Source: CAZWEZ01 sp964632795 (lineage in GTDB: Bacteria; Pseudomonadota; Alphaproteobacteria; Rhodospirillales; 2-02-FULL-58-16). Taken from it: DNA of 33,942 nucleotides. The notes under the pieces were generated by a model that saw only the letters and a program-made list of their open reading frames with translations, ran no database searches and was not told where the DNA came from. Positions within the stretch are counted from its first letter, which is position 1. Each line of letters begins with the position of its first letter. Below, one piece after another: positions 1 to 7,527 of the stretch. The stretch covers positions 1 to 33,942 of the forward strand of contig CAZWEZ010000034.1 in NCBI GenBank assembly GCA_964632795.1, read 5' to 3'. A program made the translations under genes and the position numbers.

Positions 1-2
1 CC

Positions 3-2435
3 CCGCAACAGCCCGCAAGCGGCGGCGTTCCGACGGCGACGCCGGTGGCGGCGGTGACCGCGGCGGCCCCCGCGGCGGTCACCGGCGGCCCGGCGGACGC
101 CAGGAGCCTGCGCTTCGACTGGGACGAACCGGTGGCCGCCGCGGTGTTCCGGCGCGCCGGCGCGTTGTGGGTGATCTTCGACAAACCCTCCGAGATCGAC
201 ATCGCGGGCCTGCGCTCGGCGGCCGGCAACCTGATCCGCGACATCGAGCAGCTGCCTTCGGAACGGGCCTCGGTGCTGCGCATGAAGACGGTGTCGGGGA
301 TCAATCCCGGCCTGAGGAGGGACGGCCTGGCCTGGATCCTCGACTTCCGCCGCCAGGCGCTGCGGGCGCAAACCCCGATCGAGACCGTCGCCCAGCCCAA
401 TTCGCCGATCGGGGCGCGCCTGTTCCTGCCGGTCACCGAGCCGGGCAACGCCGTGGTGCTGGCGGATCCGGAGGTCGGCGACACCCTGGTGGTGGTGCCG
501 GTGATTCCCCTGGGCCACGGCGTCAGCCGGATCTACGAGTACCCCCAGGCGCGGATCCTGCGGACCGGCCAGGGCGTGGTGTTCCAACCGCGCAGCGACG
601 ACATCAGGGTGCGCCCCCTGCGCCAGGGCATCGAGCTGACCAGCGCCTCGGGCCTTCAGATCTCGCCGGTCACCGCCGGCGTGGCGGCCGAAACCAGGCT
701 GGGCGCCATGCGGCCGCTGACCCGGGTCTTCGATCTCAAGAAGTGGGGCGAAGGCGGCCTCGACTCGTTCAACAAGAACAAGCAACGGCTCCAGCATGCG
801 GTGGCCCGGGCCAAGGGCACGTCCCGCGAGAAGGCTCGCCTCGACCTCGCCCGGTTCTTCTTCGCCAACGGCTTCACCGCCGAGACCCTGGGAGTCCTGC
901 GCCTGGTCGCCGAGGACCGGCCCGGGATCCTCGAGGAACCCGAATTCCGGGCGATGCGGGGAGCCACCAACTTCCTCATGAGCCGGCTGGGCGAGGCCCG
1001 GGCGGACCTCTACCATCCGAGCCTCAACGACAACGACGAGGGCGTCTTCTGGCGGGCCGCGGTGCGGACCGCCGAAGGCGATCCGGCCGCCGGCGCCGGT
1101 GACCTGCGCCGGTTCGGCGCCATCACCCGTCCCTATCCCAAGGCCCTCAAGATGCCGATGGCCCTGCTGGTCGCCGAGGCGGCGATCGAGATCGGCGACA
1201 TCAAGCAGGCCACCCACTACCTGGAGGCGCTGAGCGCCGACGCCCCCAACCCGGCCCAGAAGAGTCAGATCGACTACGTCGAGGGAAAGCTCAGGGAGCT
1301 GGCCGGCGATTTCGACGGCGCGATCGCCAAGTGGGAGGAGGCCCAGGACGGGCCTCACCGGCCGAGCCGGGCCAAGGCCGCGGTGGCCCGCACCGAACTG
1401 CTGCTCAAGCTGCGCCGGTTCACCGACGCCGACGCCATCGAGGAGTTGGAGAAGCTGCGCTTCGCTTGGCGCGGCGACGATTTCGAGTTCGCGCTCCTGC
1501 GCTGGCTGGGCCGGCTGTATCTGAACGAGGGCGACTTCCGCAACGGCCTGCGCACCCTGAGGCAGGCGGCGACCCACTTCCGCAAGCACGAGAAGTCCCC
1601 CGAGGTGACCCAGGAGATGACCGACGCCTTCGACCGCCTGTACCTGGAAGGCGAGGCCGACCAGTTGCCGCCGATCACCGCCATCGCGCTCTACGACGAA
1701 TTCAAGGAACTCACCCCGGCCGGCGCCAAGGGCGACGAAATGATCCGCAAGCTGGCCGACCGGCTGGTCAACATCGACCTCCTGGACCGCGGCGCGGCGC
1801 TGCTCGACGCCCAGGTGAAGTTCCGCCTCGAGGGGGTGGAGAAGGCGCGGGTCGGCGCCCGGCTGGCGACCGTCCACATCCTGGCCCGCGAGTACGAGCG
1901 GGCGATGGGGGCCCTCGACCAGACCGAGGCCGAGGGCATGGAGGAGGACCTGGCCGCCGAGCGCCGCCACCTCAGGGCCCGCGCCCTGATCGGCTCGGAG
2001 CGCAACGAGGATGCCCTGACCATCCTAAAGAAAGACAAGAGCATGGAGGCCGACCTCCTGCGCGGCGAGATCCACTGGCAGGCCCAGGACTGGCCCCATG
2101 CCGCCCAGGTGCTCCGCCGCCTGGTCCGCGCCGCCGAGGCCAAGCCCGACATGCCGCTCGACGGCAAGCAGGGGCGCTACGTCCTCGACCTGGCCATCGC
2201 CCTGACGCTGAGCCACAACCAGCGGGCGCTCGACCGCTTGCGCCGCGACTACGGCCCGGCCATGGACGCCGGCCCGTTCAAGGACGCCTTTCGCCTGATC
2301 GCCAGTTCCCAGAGCGTGGGCATGATCGACTACCGCTCGATCGCCGCCAAGGTCGAGGACGTGGAGAACTTCCAGACCTTCATGGCCTCCTACCGCCAGC
2401 GGCTGCTGGAACAGAGCCCGAGCGGCGTCAACTGA
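3..2435 (+). CDS. TPR-repeat protein beside the flagellar cluster, 5' end cut off by the window
   Basis: The reading frame is already open at base 3, so the true start lies outside the window; the GTG at 45 is only the first start-like codon inside it. The visible part begins with an Ala/Pro/Thr-rich linker. It is followed by a roughly 200-residue beta-rich region (from about FDWDEPVAAAVFRR) and then by about 500 residues of helical, TPR-like repeats rich in Ala/Leu/Arg that run to the C-terminus. No catalytic motif is visible. Large TPR proteins of this layout sit next to flagellar genes in Rhodospirillales, so a role in motility or envelope assembly is plausible but inferred only from position. 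The stop overlaps by 8 bp the stop end of the convergent ferritin-like gene, with no room for a separate terminator. Confidence 0.8.
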   Translation, partial: PQQPASGGVPTATPVAAVTAAAPAAVTGGPADARSLRFDWDEPVAAAVFRRAGALWVIFDKPSEIDIAGLRSAAGNLIRDIEQLPSERASVLRMKTVSGINPGLRRDGLAWILDFRRQALRAQTPIETVAQPNSPIGARLFLPVTEPGNAVVLADPEVGDTLVVVPVIPLGHGVSRIYEYPQARILRTGQGVVFQPRSDDIRVRPLRQGIELTSASGLQISPVTAGVAAETRLGAMRPLTRVFDLKKWGEGGLDSFNKNKQRLQHAVARAKGTSREKARLDLARFFFANGFTAETLGVLRLVAEDRPGILEEPEFRAMRGATNFLMSRLGEARADLYHPSLNDNDEGVFWRAAVRTAEGDPAAGAGDLRRFGAITRPYPKALKMPMALLVAEAAIEIGDIKQATHYLEALSADAPNPAQKSQIDYVEGKLRELAGDFDGAIAKWEEAQDGPHRPSRAKAAVARTELLLKLRRFTDADAIEELEKLRFAWRGDDFEFALLRWLGRLYLNEGDFRNGLRTLRQAATHFRKHEKSPEVTQEMTDAFDRLYLEGEADQLPPITAIALYDEFKELTPAGAKGDEMIRKLADRLVNIDLLDRGAALLDAQVKFRLEGVEKARVGARLATVHILAREYERAMGALDQTEAEGMEEDLAAERRHLRARALIGSERNEDALTILKKDKSMEADLLRGEIHWQAQDWPHAAQVLRRLVRAAEAKPDMPLDGKQGRYVLDLAIALTLSHNQRALDRLRRDYGPAMDAGPFKDAFRLIASSQSVGMIDYRSIAAKVEDVENFQTFMASYRQRLLEQSPSGVN

Positions 2436-2937
2436 TACCAACCTGCACTGATAATGACTCCAGGTATTCGCGGAGCGGCGCCAAGCTGTCCGGATCGCCG
2501 GCGATCTCCCTGTTGGCGAATTCGATCGCCGCCACTTCGTGAAGCGTCAGGATCTTCAGGGCGGGCAGATCGTCTTCGGGGGCGATCCGCTCCAGCCTCT
2601 CGAAATCGTCGACATATCCGGGATACCTGATCGAGATATACTCCATCAGTTGCCCCCAGCTGAAGTTCTCATGGCGTCCCACACCGGCCCGGCCCAGGGT
2701 TTTGAGAACCGATTCATCCCGCGGCGCCAGGCCGTGTTTGTCGACCAGGGGACGGACCGCCTCGGCGGCCCGGCGCTCGACCTTGGCCATCAGGACCAGC
2801 TTTTCCCTCTCCCCCTCGCCGTCGAAATGATCGGCCAGGGCGTAGAAGTAGGCTTCCCCCTCGATCTCCTCCTCGAAGTATTCCAAAAGCGTTGTCAGGT
2901 AGGTCGCGTCATCCGTCACCGGCCGGTTCCTTTCCAT
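2428..2937 (-). CDS. Ferritin-like / rubrerythrin-like helical protein
   Basis: The 169-residue protein starts at an ATG at 2937. It is almost all helical and has ferritin-like spacing of acidic residues. A first helix carries a Glu cluster (EEEIEGEAYFYALADHF, about residues 22-38), a second has E54 in KVERR, and a late helix carries H133-E134 in LTLHEVAAIEFANREIAG. These could form a di-iron site, but not every canonical ligand can be assigned by eye, so iron binding is an inference. No signal peptide is seen, so it is probably cytoplasmic. It is monocistronic, convergent with the TPR gene, and has its own candidate extended -10 promoter. Alternative: a ferritin-fold protein that has lost its metal site. 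Confidence 0.6.
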   Translation of the reverse strand: MERNRPVTDDATYLTTLLEYFEEEIEGEAYFYALADHFDGEGEREKLVLMAKVERRAAEAVRPLVDKHGLAPRDESVLKTLGRAGVGRHENFSWGQLMEYISIRYPGYVDDFERLERIAPEDDLPALKILTLHEVAAIEFANREIAGDPDSLAPLREYLESLSVQVGIS

Positions 2938-3012
2938 TGCGTTCCGGTGCCCGCCATCCGATGGCCCGGTATTGGCGGTCGGTCGGGCGCGGCGCCTTCA
3001 TGCGGCGGCGAT

Positions 3013-3041
3013 ATTATACCAGCGGCCAGAGATACTGACCT
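3013..3041 (-). promoter_or_regulatory. Candidate extended -10 promoter for the ferritin-like gene
   Basis: Read on the minus strand, TGGTATAAT (3013-3021) is a perfect -10 hexamer preceded by the TGn extension. A weak -35 (AGGTCA, 3 of 6 matches) lies 17 bp upstream at 3036-3041. The inferred start site near 3006 would give a leader of about 70 nt before the ATG at 2937. A perfect TATAAT is unusual in this GC-rich DNA. Confidence 0.4.
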
Positions 3042-3047
3042 GTGGGT

Positions 3048-3152
3048 ATCCTTCGACACGCGAGCTTCGCTCGCTGCTCAGGATGAGGCATCTCTTTATT
3101 TTTCAACAAAAACCTCATCCTGAGCAGCCGCGCAAGCGGCGTGTCGAAGGAT
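3048..3152. repeat. REP/BIME-like inverted repeat with a hairpin inside each arm
   Basis: Two arms of about 40 bp (3048-3088 and 3113-3152) are inverted copies that begin ATCCTTCGACACG and end GCTGCTCAGGATGAGG. They are separated by a 24-bp AT-rich spacer. Each arm contains its own small hairpin: CGAG-CTTCG-CTCG in the left arm and CCGC-GCAA-GCGG, a different sequence, in the right. The element lies in the gap between the end of fliP and the ferritin-like gene. The same kind of CTTCGACACGC...CTCAGGATGAGG palindrome is a common dispersed intergenic repeat in Alphaproteobacteria. Confidence 0.8.
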
Positions 3153-3185
3153 GGTCGGGGAAGTCAGTGATTATGGCCGTTGGTA

Positions 3186-3944
3186 TTACAGGGCGCCGAA
3201 GCTGCGGACCAGACTGCCGACGATCATGTACCAGCCGTCGACCAGGACGAAGAAGATGATCTTGAACGGCAGGGCGATGATGATCGGGGGCAGCATCATC
3301 ATGCCCATCGCCATCAGCACCGAGGCCACCACCATGTCGATGATCAGGAAGGGGATGAAGACCAGGAACCCGATCTCGAAGGCGCGGCGCAGCTCGCTGA
3401 TCATGAACGACGGCACCAGCACCCTGAGCGGCATCTCCTCGCGGACCTCGTCCTCGTCGATGTTGGCGATGTCGACGAACAGCACCAGGTCCTGCTCGCG
3501 GACGTGGCGCAACATGAACTCGCGGAAAGGCTCGATGCCGCGGTCGAAGGCCTCGATCTCATCGATCTCGCCATCGATCAGCGGCCTGATGCCGGCATCG
3601 TAGGAGGCCTCGAAGGTCGGCATCATGATGAAGGCGGTGATGAACAGGGCGAGGCTGATCAGGACCTGGTTGGGCGGCGTCTGCTGGGTGCCCATGGCGG
3701 TGCGCATGAACGACAGCACGACCACGATACGGGTGAACGAGGTGACCATCACCAGGATCGACGGGGCCAGGCTCAGCACCGTGATCAGGGAGACGATCTG
3801 GATCAGGCGCCCGGTGACCGAGTTGCCGCCCTCGCCGAGGTCCAGCGACAGCGTCTGGGCGGCCGCCGGATCGGACACCGCCACGGCGATCGCCGCCGCG
3901 CCCAGCGCCGGGACGGCCCGCATCCAGGCGCCCCGGGCGCTCAC
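3186..3944 (-). CDS. fliP: Flagellar type III export gate protein FliP
   Basis: FliP is a core inner-membrane subunit of the flagellar export gate and assembles with FliQ and FliR. The protein has an N-terminal signal-like segment (hydrophobic, ending DPAAAQ) and then family-typical stretches: SFTRIVVVLSFMRTAMG, TPPNQVLISLALFITAF, and the C-terminal pair VPSFMISELRRAFEIGF and MGMMMLPPIIIALPFKI. Four membrane segments flank a periplasmic loop of about 75 residues. I chose the GTG at 3944 (252 residues) because it overlaps the fliO stop as GTGA, which suggests translational coupling; the ATG at 3923 would give 245 residues, like the E. coli protein. It is the last gene of the minus-strand operon. 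Confidence 0.96.
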   Translation of the reverse strand: MSARGAWMRAVPALGAAAIAVAVSDPAAAQTLSLDLGEGGNSVTGRLIQIVSLITVLSLAPSILVMVTSFTRIVVVLSFMRTAMGTQQTPPNQVLISLALFITAFIMMPTFEASYDAGIRPLIDGEIDEIEAFDRGIEPFREFMLRHVREQDLVLFVDIANIDEDEVREEMPLRVLVPSFMISELRRAFEIGFLVFIPFLIIDMVVASVLMAMGMMMLPPIIIALPFKIIFFVLVDGWYMIVGSLVRSFGAL

Positions 3945-4267
3945 GAGCGCTTCTCCCCGCCCGTGGCGGCGGTCTCTTCCAGGGCCGCGGCGAAGTTTTC
4001 GGGCGGCGCCGCGATGCCGGATTCGATCAGCAGTTCGCTGCCGGTTCCCAGCAACACCAGGTGTTCGGTGGCGTCGCGCCGCAGCAGCACCAGCCGACGC
4101 TTGGCGTCCACCGGCATCGCCTCGACGATCGACAGGCGGCGCCGGCCGCCCCGGCCGGGGGTCCGATAGCCGAACCCGAAGCGCCGCGCCGTGACCGCCA
4201 TCGCGCCGACCAGCCCCAGCACGAAGACCAGCGCCAACACCGCATACAGGAAGTCGGCGAAACCCAT
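3941..4267 (-). CDS. fliO: Flagellar biosynthesis protein FliO
   Basis: This 108-residue protein has one N-terminal membrane helix (FLYAVLALVFVLGLVGAMAV). It is followed by a short basic stretch and a small cytoplasmic beta domain with the typical LSIVEAMPVDAKRRLVLLRRD and HLVLLGTG motifs. FliO is the membrane chaperone that helps FliP form its ring. It ends in a GTGA overlap with fliP, the usual gene pair. Sequence conservation in this family is low; the call rests on topology, these motifs and the position before fliP. Confidence 0.88.
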   Translation of the reverse strand: MGFADFLYAVLALVFVLGLVGAMAVTARRFGFGYRTPGRGGRRRLSIVEAMPVDAKRRLVLLRRDATEHLVLLGTGSELLIESGIAAPPENFAAALEETAATGGEKRS

Positions 4268-4305
4268 TCACGCGACTCCCCGAGCGGCGCGGCCAGCGGC
4301 GGCCA

Positions 4306-4644
4306 TCATGAATCTTTCTCGTCGGTCTTGGAGTAGGCCTTGGCGGCCTGGCCGGGATCGCCTTCCCCGGCCCGGCCCTTGAACTTGATCTGCTGGGTGG
4401 TCATCTCCTGGGCCAGCTGGTTGAGGTCGTCCATCACCGCCTTGACCGCGGCGATGATGCGCTCGGCGTCCTCGCCCGGGGCCGAGGTGATCGAGCCGCA
4501 CAGGGCCTGGACCTTGCCCTCCAGCGCCGACAGGTTGACCATCTTGTCCTCGGCCAGATGACGGCGCGCGGCGGAGATCAACGAAGACACCTTGTCGATT
4601 TCCAGGTCGATGTCGATGTCGGGTTCGTCGGGAGGCTGGTTCAT
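4306..4644 (-). CDS. Uncharacterised small helical protein of the flagellar operon
   Basis: The 112-residue protein begins MNQPPDEPDIDIDLEIDK and is acidic at the N-terminus. It then forms about two long amphipathic helices (residues 20-80) and ends in a charged, probably disordered tail (AYSKTDEKDS). There are no membrane segments, signal peptide or cysteine pairs of note. Its ATG overlaps the stop of the FhlB-like gene as ATGA, and fliO follows 38 bp downstream, so it is firmly part of this operon. The size and helix content resemble type III export chaperones such as FlgN or FliT, but I see no diagnostic motif and do not assign that function. Confidence 0.7.
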   Translation of the reverse strand: MNQPPDEPDIDIDLEIDKVSSLISAARRHLAEDKMVNLSALEGKVQALCGSITSAPGEDAERIIAAVKAVMDDLNQLAQEMTTQQIKFKGRAGEGDPGQAAKAYSKTDEKDS

Positions 4645-5000
4645 GGCGGCGTCTCCTGGTTTGCGCCGGGCCCTTCCGGTCGCGGCGGGGTCGCCCCGCT
4701 GGCCCGGTAGACGTAGGCCAGGATTTCGGCGACGGCGGCGAAGGCCTCGATGGGGATATCGCTGTCGATGTCGATGGCGCTCAGCATCTGGGCGAGGTCG
4801 GCGTCCTCGCGGACCTTGACCCCCGAGGCGAAGGCGATCGCCAGGATCTGCTCGGCGACGGCGCCCCGGCCGCCGGCCACCACCCGCGGCGCCTTGTCGC
4901 GCCCGGGGTCGTAGTCGAGCGCCACGGCCACCGTCTGTTTCCTGGCTGGGCCCTTGGAGGTCCCGTCTCGGTCCTCGGGCCTGTCGTCGTCTTCGGACAA
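4641..5000 (-). CDS. FhlB/FlhX-like protein: stand-alone copy of the FlhB cytoplasmic C-terminal domain
   Basis: The 119 residues match the part of FlhB that follows the autocleavage site: AVALDYDPGRDKAPRVVAGG, then AEQILAIAFASGVKVREDADLAQML, then IPIEAFAAVAEILAYVYRA. The membrane domain and the NPTH cleavage motif are both absent. Stand-alone proteins of this type (H. pylori FlhX, B. subtilis YlqH) can substitute for the cleaved FlhB C-terminal domain in the export switch, so a role in flagellar export substrate specificity is likely. Translation probably starts at the TTG at 5000: an in-frame stop lies 7 codons upstream and no ATG or GTG falls between. It is the first gene of the minus-strand operon. 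The full-length flhB at 7528 is a separate gene. Confidence 0.85.
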   Translation of the reverse strand: MSEDDDRPEDRDGTSKGPARKQTVAVALDYDPGRDKAPRVVAGGRGAVAEQILAIAFASGVKVREDADLAQMLSAIDIDSDIPIEAFAAVAEILAYVYRASGATPPRPEGPGANQETPP

Positions 5001-5059
5001 GTATGTTACCCACGTCTACCCACAAGGGGAGTCCCGGCGCCCACAATGACCCAACATGC

Positions 5060-5074
5060 TTAACAAACCTTTAA
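5060..5074. promoter_or_regulatory. CtrA-type binding site TTAA-N7-TTAA between the divergent flagellar operons
   Basis: TTAA (5060-5063), seven bases (CAAACCT), then TTAA (5071-5074) is a perfect full CtrA motif as defined in Caulobacter. It lies 60 bp upstream of the fhlB-like start and about 150 bp upstream of flgB, so it could act on either or both operons. Two single TTAA half-sites follow at 5097 and 5150. TTAA is scarce in this GC-rich window, and no other full site was found. CtrA controls motility genes in several Rhodospirillales, and a CckA homologue is encoded 4 kb away. Confidence 0.6.
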
Positions 5075-5220
5075 ACCGCAGGCCTGAAAAACGCTTTTAA
5101 ATCAATGGAGTGGAACGCCTCCCCGAATCTTCGGCCGATTCACCGAATGTTAAGCAATGGGCGGCGATACTGGCTTCAGGGAAAGGGCGAATCGTTCGTC
5201 GCAACGAACACGTGGGGACC

Positions 5221-5622
5221 ATGGACTTCACCGACATTCCGCTTTTCGGGATGATCAGGAATCGTCTCTCCTGGCTCTCCCAGCGCCAGGAGATCCTGGC
5301 CCAGAACATCGCCAACTCGGACACCCCGCGCTACCGGCCGAGCGACATCAAGCCGTACGACTTCAGCAAACTGGTGCGCCGGGAGTCGATGCAGATCAAC
5401 ATGGACGTGACCCGCAAGAACCACCTGGGCGGGCGCCGCAAGCGGGTCCGCGATTTCGCCGAGGAAGTCACCCGCCGGCCCTACGAGACCGCGCCCAACG
5501 GCAACGCGGTGGTGCTCGAGGAGCAGATGGTCAAGGTCTCCGAAACCAACCTCAGCCACAGCATGATCACCGCGCTCTACAAGAAGCATCTGTTGATGTT
5601 CAAGATGGCGCTGGGCAAATAA
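5221..5622 (+). CDS. flgB: Flagellar proximal rod protein FlgB
   Basis: The 133-residue protein carries the rod/hook N-terminal signature LAQNIANSDTPRYRPSDI and the C-terminal helix that ends in MITALYKKHLLMFKMALGK. FlgB forms part of the proximal rod above the MS ring and is exported through the FliPQR/FlhB gate. I start it at the ATG at 5221, with GGGG 4 bases upstream, because this gives the canonical short N-terminus MDFTDIPLFGMI; the frame runs upstream to 5110 but with non-FlgB sequence. It is the first gene of the plus-strand operon, with flgC 23 bp downstream. Confidence 0.95.
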   Translation: MDFTDIPLFGMIRNRLSWLSQRQEILAQNIANSDTPRYRPSDIKPYDFSKLVRRESMQINMDVTRKNHLGGRRKRVRDFAEEVTRRPYETAPNGNAVVLEEQMVKVSETNLSHSMITALYKKHLLMFKMALGK

Positions 5623-5645
5623 GCAAGGGCTAGGAGCAAACGCCG

Positions 5646-6056
5646 ATGGACGACCTGTTGAAGTCGTTGCGGGTATCCGCCGCCGCCATGAAATCCCAGG
5701 GGACGCGCCTCAGGGTGATTTCGGAGAACATCGCCAACGCCGGCTCCCTGCCCCAGGGACCGGGCGATCTGCCCTACCGGCGCAAGGTCGTGACCTTCAA
5801 GAACGAACTCGACCGCTCGACCGGGATCGAACTCGTCCGCGTCGACAGGATCCGACCCGACCGCTCGGACTTCCAGAAGAGCTACGACCCCAACCACCCG
5901 GCCGCCGACGCCGACGGTTACGTGCTCAGGCCCAACATCAACACCCTGATCGAGATGATGGACATGCGCGAAGCGCAACGGTCCTACGAGGCCAACCTGA
6001 GCGTCATCAAAGCCTCCAAGGCCATGCTGCAAGGCACCATCGACGTGCTGCGCTAG
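5646..6056 (+). CDS. flgC: Flagellar proximal rod protein FlgC
   Basis: This 136-residue protein has the family N-terminus (SLRVSAAAMKSQGTRLRVISENIANAGS), the middle PYRRKVVTFK, and the C-terminal part with GYVLRPNINTLIEMMDMREAQRSYEANL. FlgC joins FlgB and FlgF in the proximal rod. The length is normal for the family. An AGGAG site lies 9 bases before the ATG. It follows flgB and precedes fliE in the usual order. Confidence 0.96.
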   Translation: MDDLLKSLRVSAAAMKSQGTRLRVISENIANAGSLPQGPGDLPYRRKVVTFKNELDRSTGIELVRVDRIRPDRSDFQKSYDPNHPAADADGYVLRPNINTLIEMMDMREAQRSYEANLSVIKASKAMLQGTIDVLR

Positions 6057-6146
6057 TGGATAGAATCCAACATACGGGTAGCCATATGTCCGGTCCAGGC
6101 GACTAGGGAGCCCTAGGACAATCGGGCCGAATAACAGGAGCCGAAA

Positions 6147-6464
6147 ATGTCTTCACCGACACAGGCCATGACCGCCGCCATCAACGCCTACGCCGACGCC
6201 GCCAAGGGCGGGGGGCGGGGACTCGAATCCCGCGACGCGGCGCCCGACGGCCAGTTCGCCAACCTGGTCAAGAACGCGCTGCGCGAAGCCGTCGAGATCG
6301 GCAAGCACAGCGAAAAGATGACCCTCGCGGCGATCACCGACCGCGCCGACCTCAACCAGGTGGTGACCGCGGTCGCCGAGGCCGAGTTGACCCTGCAGAC
6401 GGTGGTCGCGGTGCGCGACAAGGTCATCGAATCCTATAAACAGATCATCCGCATGCCGATGTAG
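6147..6464 (+). CDS. fliE: Flagellar hook-basal body protein FliE
   Basis: At 105 residues this has the usual FliE size. Its C-terminal half (ADLNQVVTAVAEAELTLQTVVAVRDKVIESYKQIIRMPM, as separate conserved blocks) is diagnostic. FliE links the MS ring to the rod and to the export gate. CAGGAG 6 bases upstream of the ATG is a strong ribosome site. The 90-bp gap to flgC holds a 14-bp CTAGGG/CCCTAG palindrome (6103-6116) and no obvious promoter, so the gene is probably in the flgB operon. Confidence 0.95.
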   Translation: MSSPTQAMTAAINAYADAAKGGGRGLESRDAAPDGQFANLVKNALREAVEIGKHSEKMTLAAITDRADLNQVVTAVAEAELTLQTVVAVRDKVIESYKQIIRMPM

Positions 6465-6473
6465 GAGAGGCCC

Positions 6474-6740
6474 ATGAACGAGGTCGCCGTCCTCGAAGTT
6501 GGCCGCGAGGCCCTGTTCGTGGTCCTGAAATCGGCCGGACCGGTCATGCTGTCGGGCCTCGTCATCGGCTTGATCATCGCCCTGTTCCAGGCCCTGACCA
6601 CGATCCAGGAGTTGACCCTGACCTTCGTCCCCAAGATCCTGGTCATCTTCACCGCCGTCATCTTCTTCCTGCCGTTCATGATGACCAACGTGCTCGAATT
6701 CGCCCGCCAACTGTTCGACCGAATAGGCAGCCTCGGTTAG
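6474..6740 (+). CDS. fliQ: Flagellar export gate protein FliQ
   Basis: The 88-residue protein has two membrane hairpins. Motifs typical of FliQ are visible: LVIGLIIALFQALTTIQELTLTFVPKI followed by PFMMTNVLEFARQLFDRI. FliQ packs around FliP and FliR in the export gate. It lies 9 bp after fliE with AGGAGAGG as ribosome site, and 15 bp before fliR, in the conserved fliE-Q-R-flhB order. Confidence 0.96.
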   Translation: MNEVAVLEVGREALFVVLKSAGPVMLSGLVIGLIIALFQALTTIQELTLTFVPKILVIFTAVIFFLPFMMTNVLEFARQLFDRIGSLG

Positions 6741-6755
6741 TGCCCTGGGTCAGAC

Positions 6756-7517
6756 ATGCTGCGTGAACTCCTCAGCCTCAACGTCTTCGGTTTCTTTCTG
6801 ATCTTCGCGCGGGTCGGGACCCTGTTCTTCCTGATGCCGGGGTTCGGCGCCGCCTACGTCTCCATCCGCTTCCGGCTGTCCATCGGTCTGGCGGTCAGTT
6901 TCGTGATGATGCCGATGATCGCCGCCGCCCTGCCGGGAATGCCGGGGACCATCGCCGAGATGGTGCTGCTGATAAGCGCCGAGGCGGTGGTCGGCATCTT
7001 CCTGGGCACCATCGCCTTCATCATCGCCGCGGCCCTGCAGACCGCGGGGACGGTCATCGCCTACTTTTCGTCGATGGCCAACGCCCTGATCCAGGACCCC
7101 ATCGCCGAACAGCAGAGCTCGCTGTTCGCCGGCTTCCTAAGCACCGCCGGCATGGTCTTGATCTTCGTCACCGATACCCATCACCTGATGCTGCGGGCGG
7201 TCGCCGACAGCTACACGCTGTTCGTTCCCGGCCAGCCGTTGATGCTCGGCGACTTCTCCGAGATCATCGCCCGGCGGGTCGCCGACAGCTTCGCGCTGGG
7301 CCTCCAGCTCGCCTCGCCGCTGGTGATCACCGCCCTCACCTATTACCTGGGCATCGGCCTGCTCGGCCGCCTGATGCCGCAACTGCCGGTGTTCTTCTTC
7401 GGCATGCCGGTACAGATCTCGATGCAGCTCACGGTGCTGACCCTGTCGCTGTCGGGCATCCTGATGCTGTTCCTGGCCAAGTTCGAGGCCGCCTACATCG
7501 ACCTCCTGATGCCGTAG
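6756..7517 (+). CDS. fliR: Flagellar export gate protein FliR
   Basis: This 253-residue membrane protein shows the FliR pattern: FARVGTLFFLMPGFG near the N-terminus, IAYFSSMANALIQDPIAEQQSS in the middle, then YYLGIGLLGRLMPQLPVFFFGMPVQI. About six membrane segments are expected. FliR completes the FliP5-Q4-R1 export gate. The start has no strong Shine-Dalgarno sequence, so translation may be coupled to fliQ, which ends 15 bp upstream. Confidence 0.96.
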   Translation: MLRELLSLNVFGFFLIFARVGTLFFLMPGFGAAYVSIRFRLSIGLAVSFVMMPMIAAALPGMPGTIAEMVLLISAEAVVGIFLGTIAFIIAAALQTAGTVIAYFSSMANALIQDPIAEQQSSLFAGFLSTAGMVLIFVTDTHHLMLRAVADSYTLFVPGQPLMLGDFSEIIARRVADSFALGLQLASPLVITALTYYLGIGLLGRLMPQLPVFFFGMPVQISMQLTVLTLSLSGILMLFLAKFEAAYIDLLMP

Positions 7518-7527
7518 CGGGTCCACC

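Noticed and set aside
3048..3152. The palindromes of the window as a CRISPR array
   Set aside because: There are only two inverted arms, with no regularly spaced direct repeats and no cas genes.
5150..5190. Possible sigma-28-like promoter (TTAA ... GCGATACT) upstream of flgB
   Set aside because: The spacing between the two parts is too short and the -10 match is poor; no sigma-54 GG/GC pair with correct spacing was found either.
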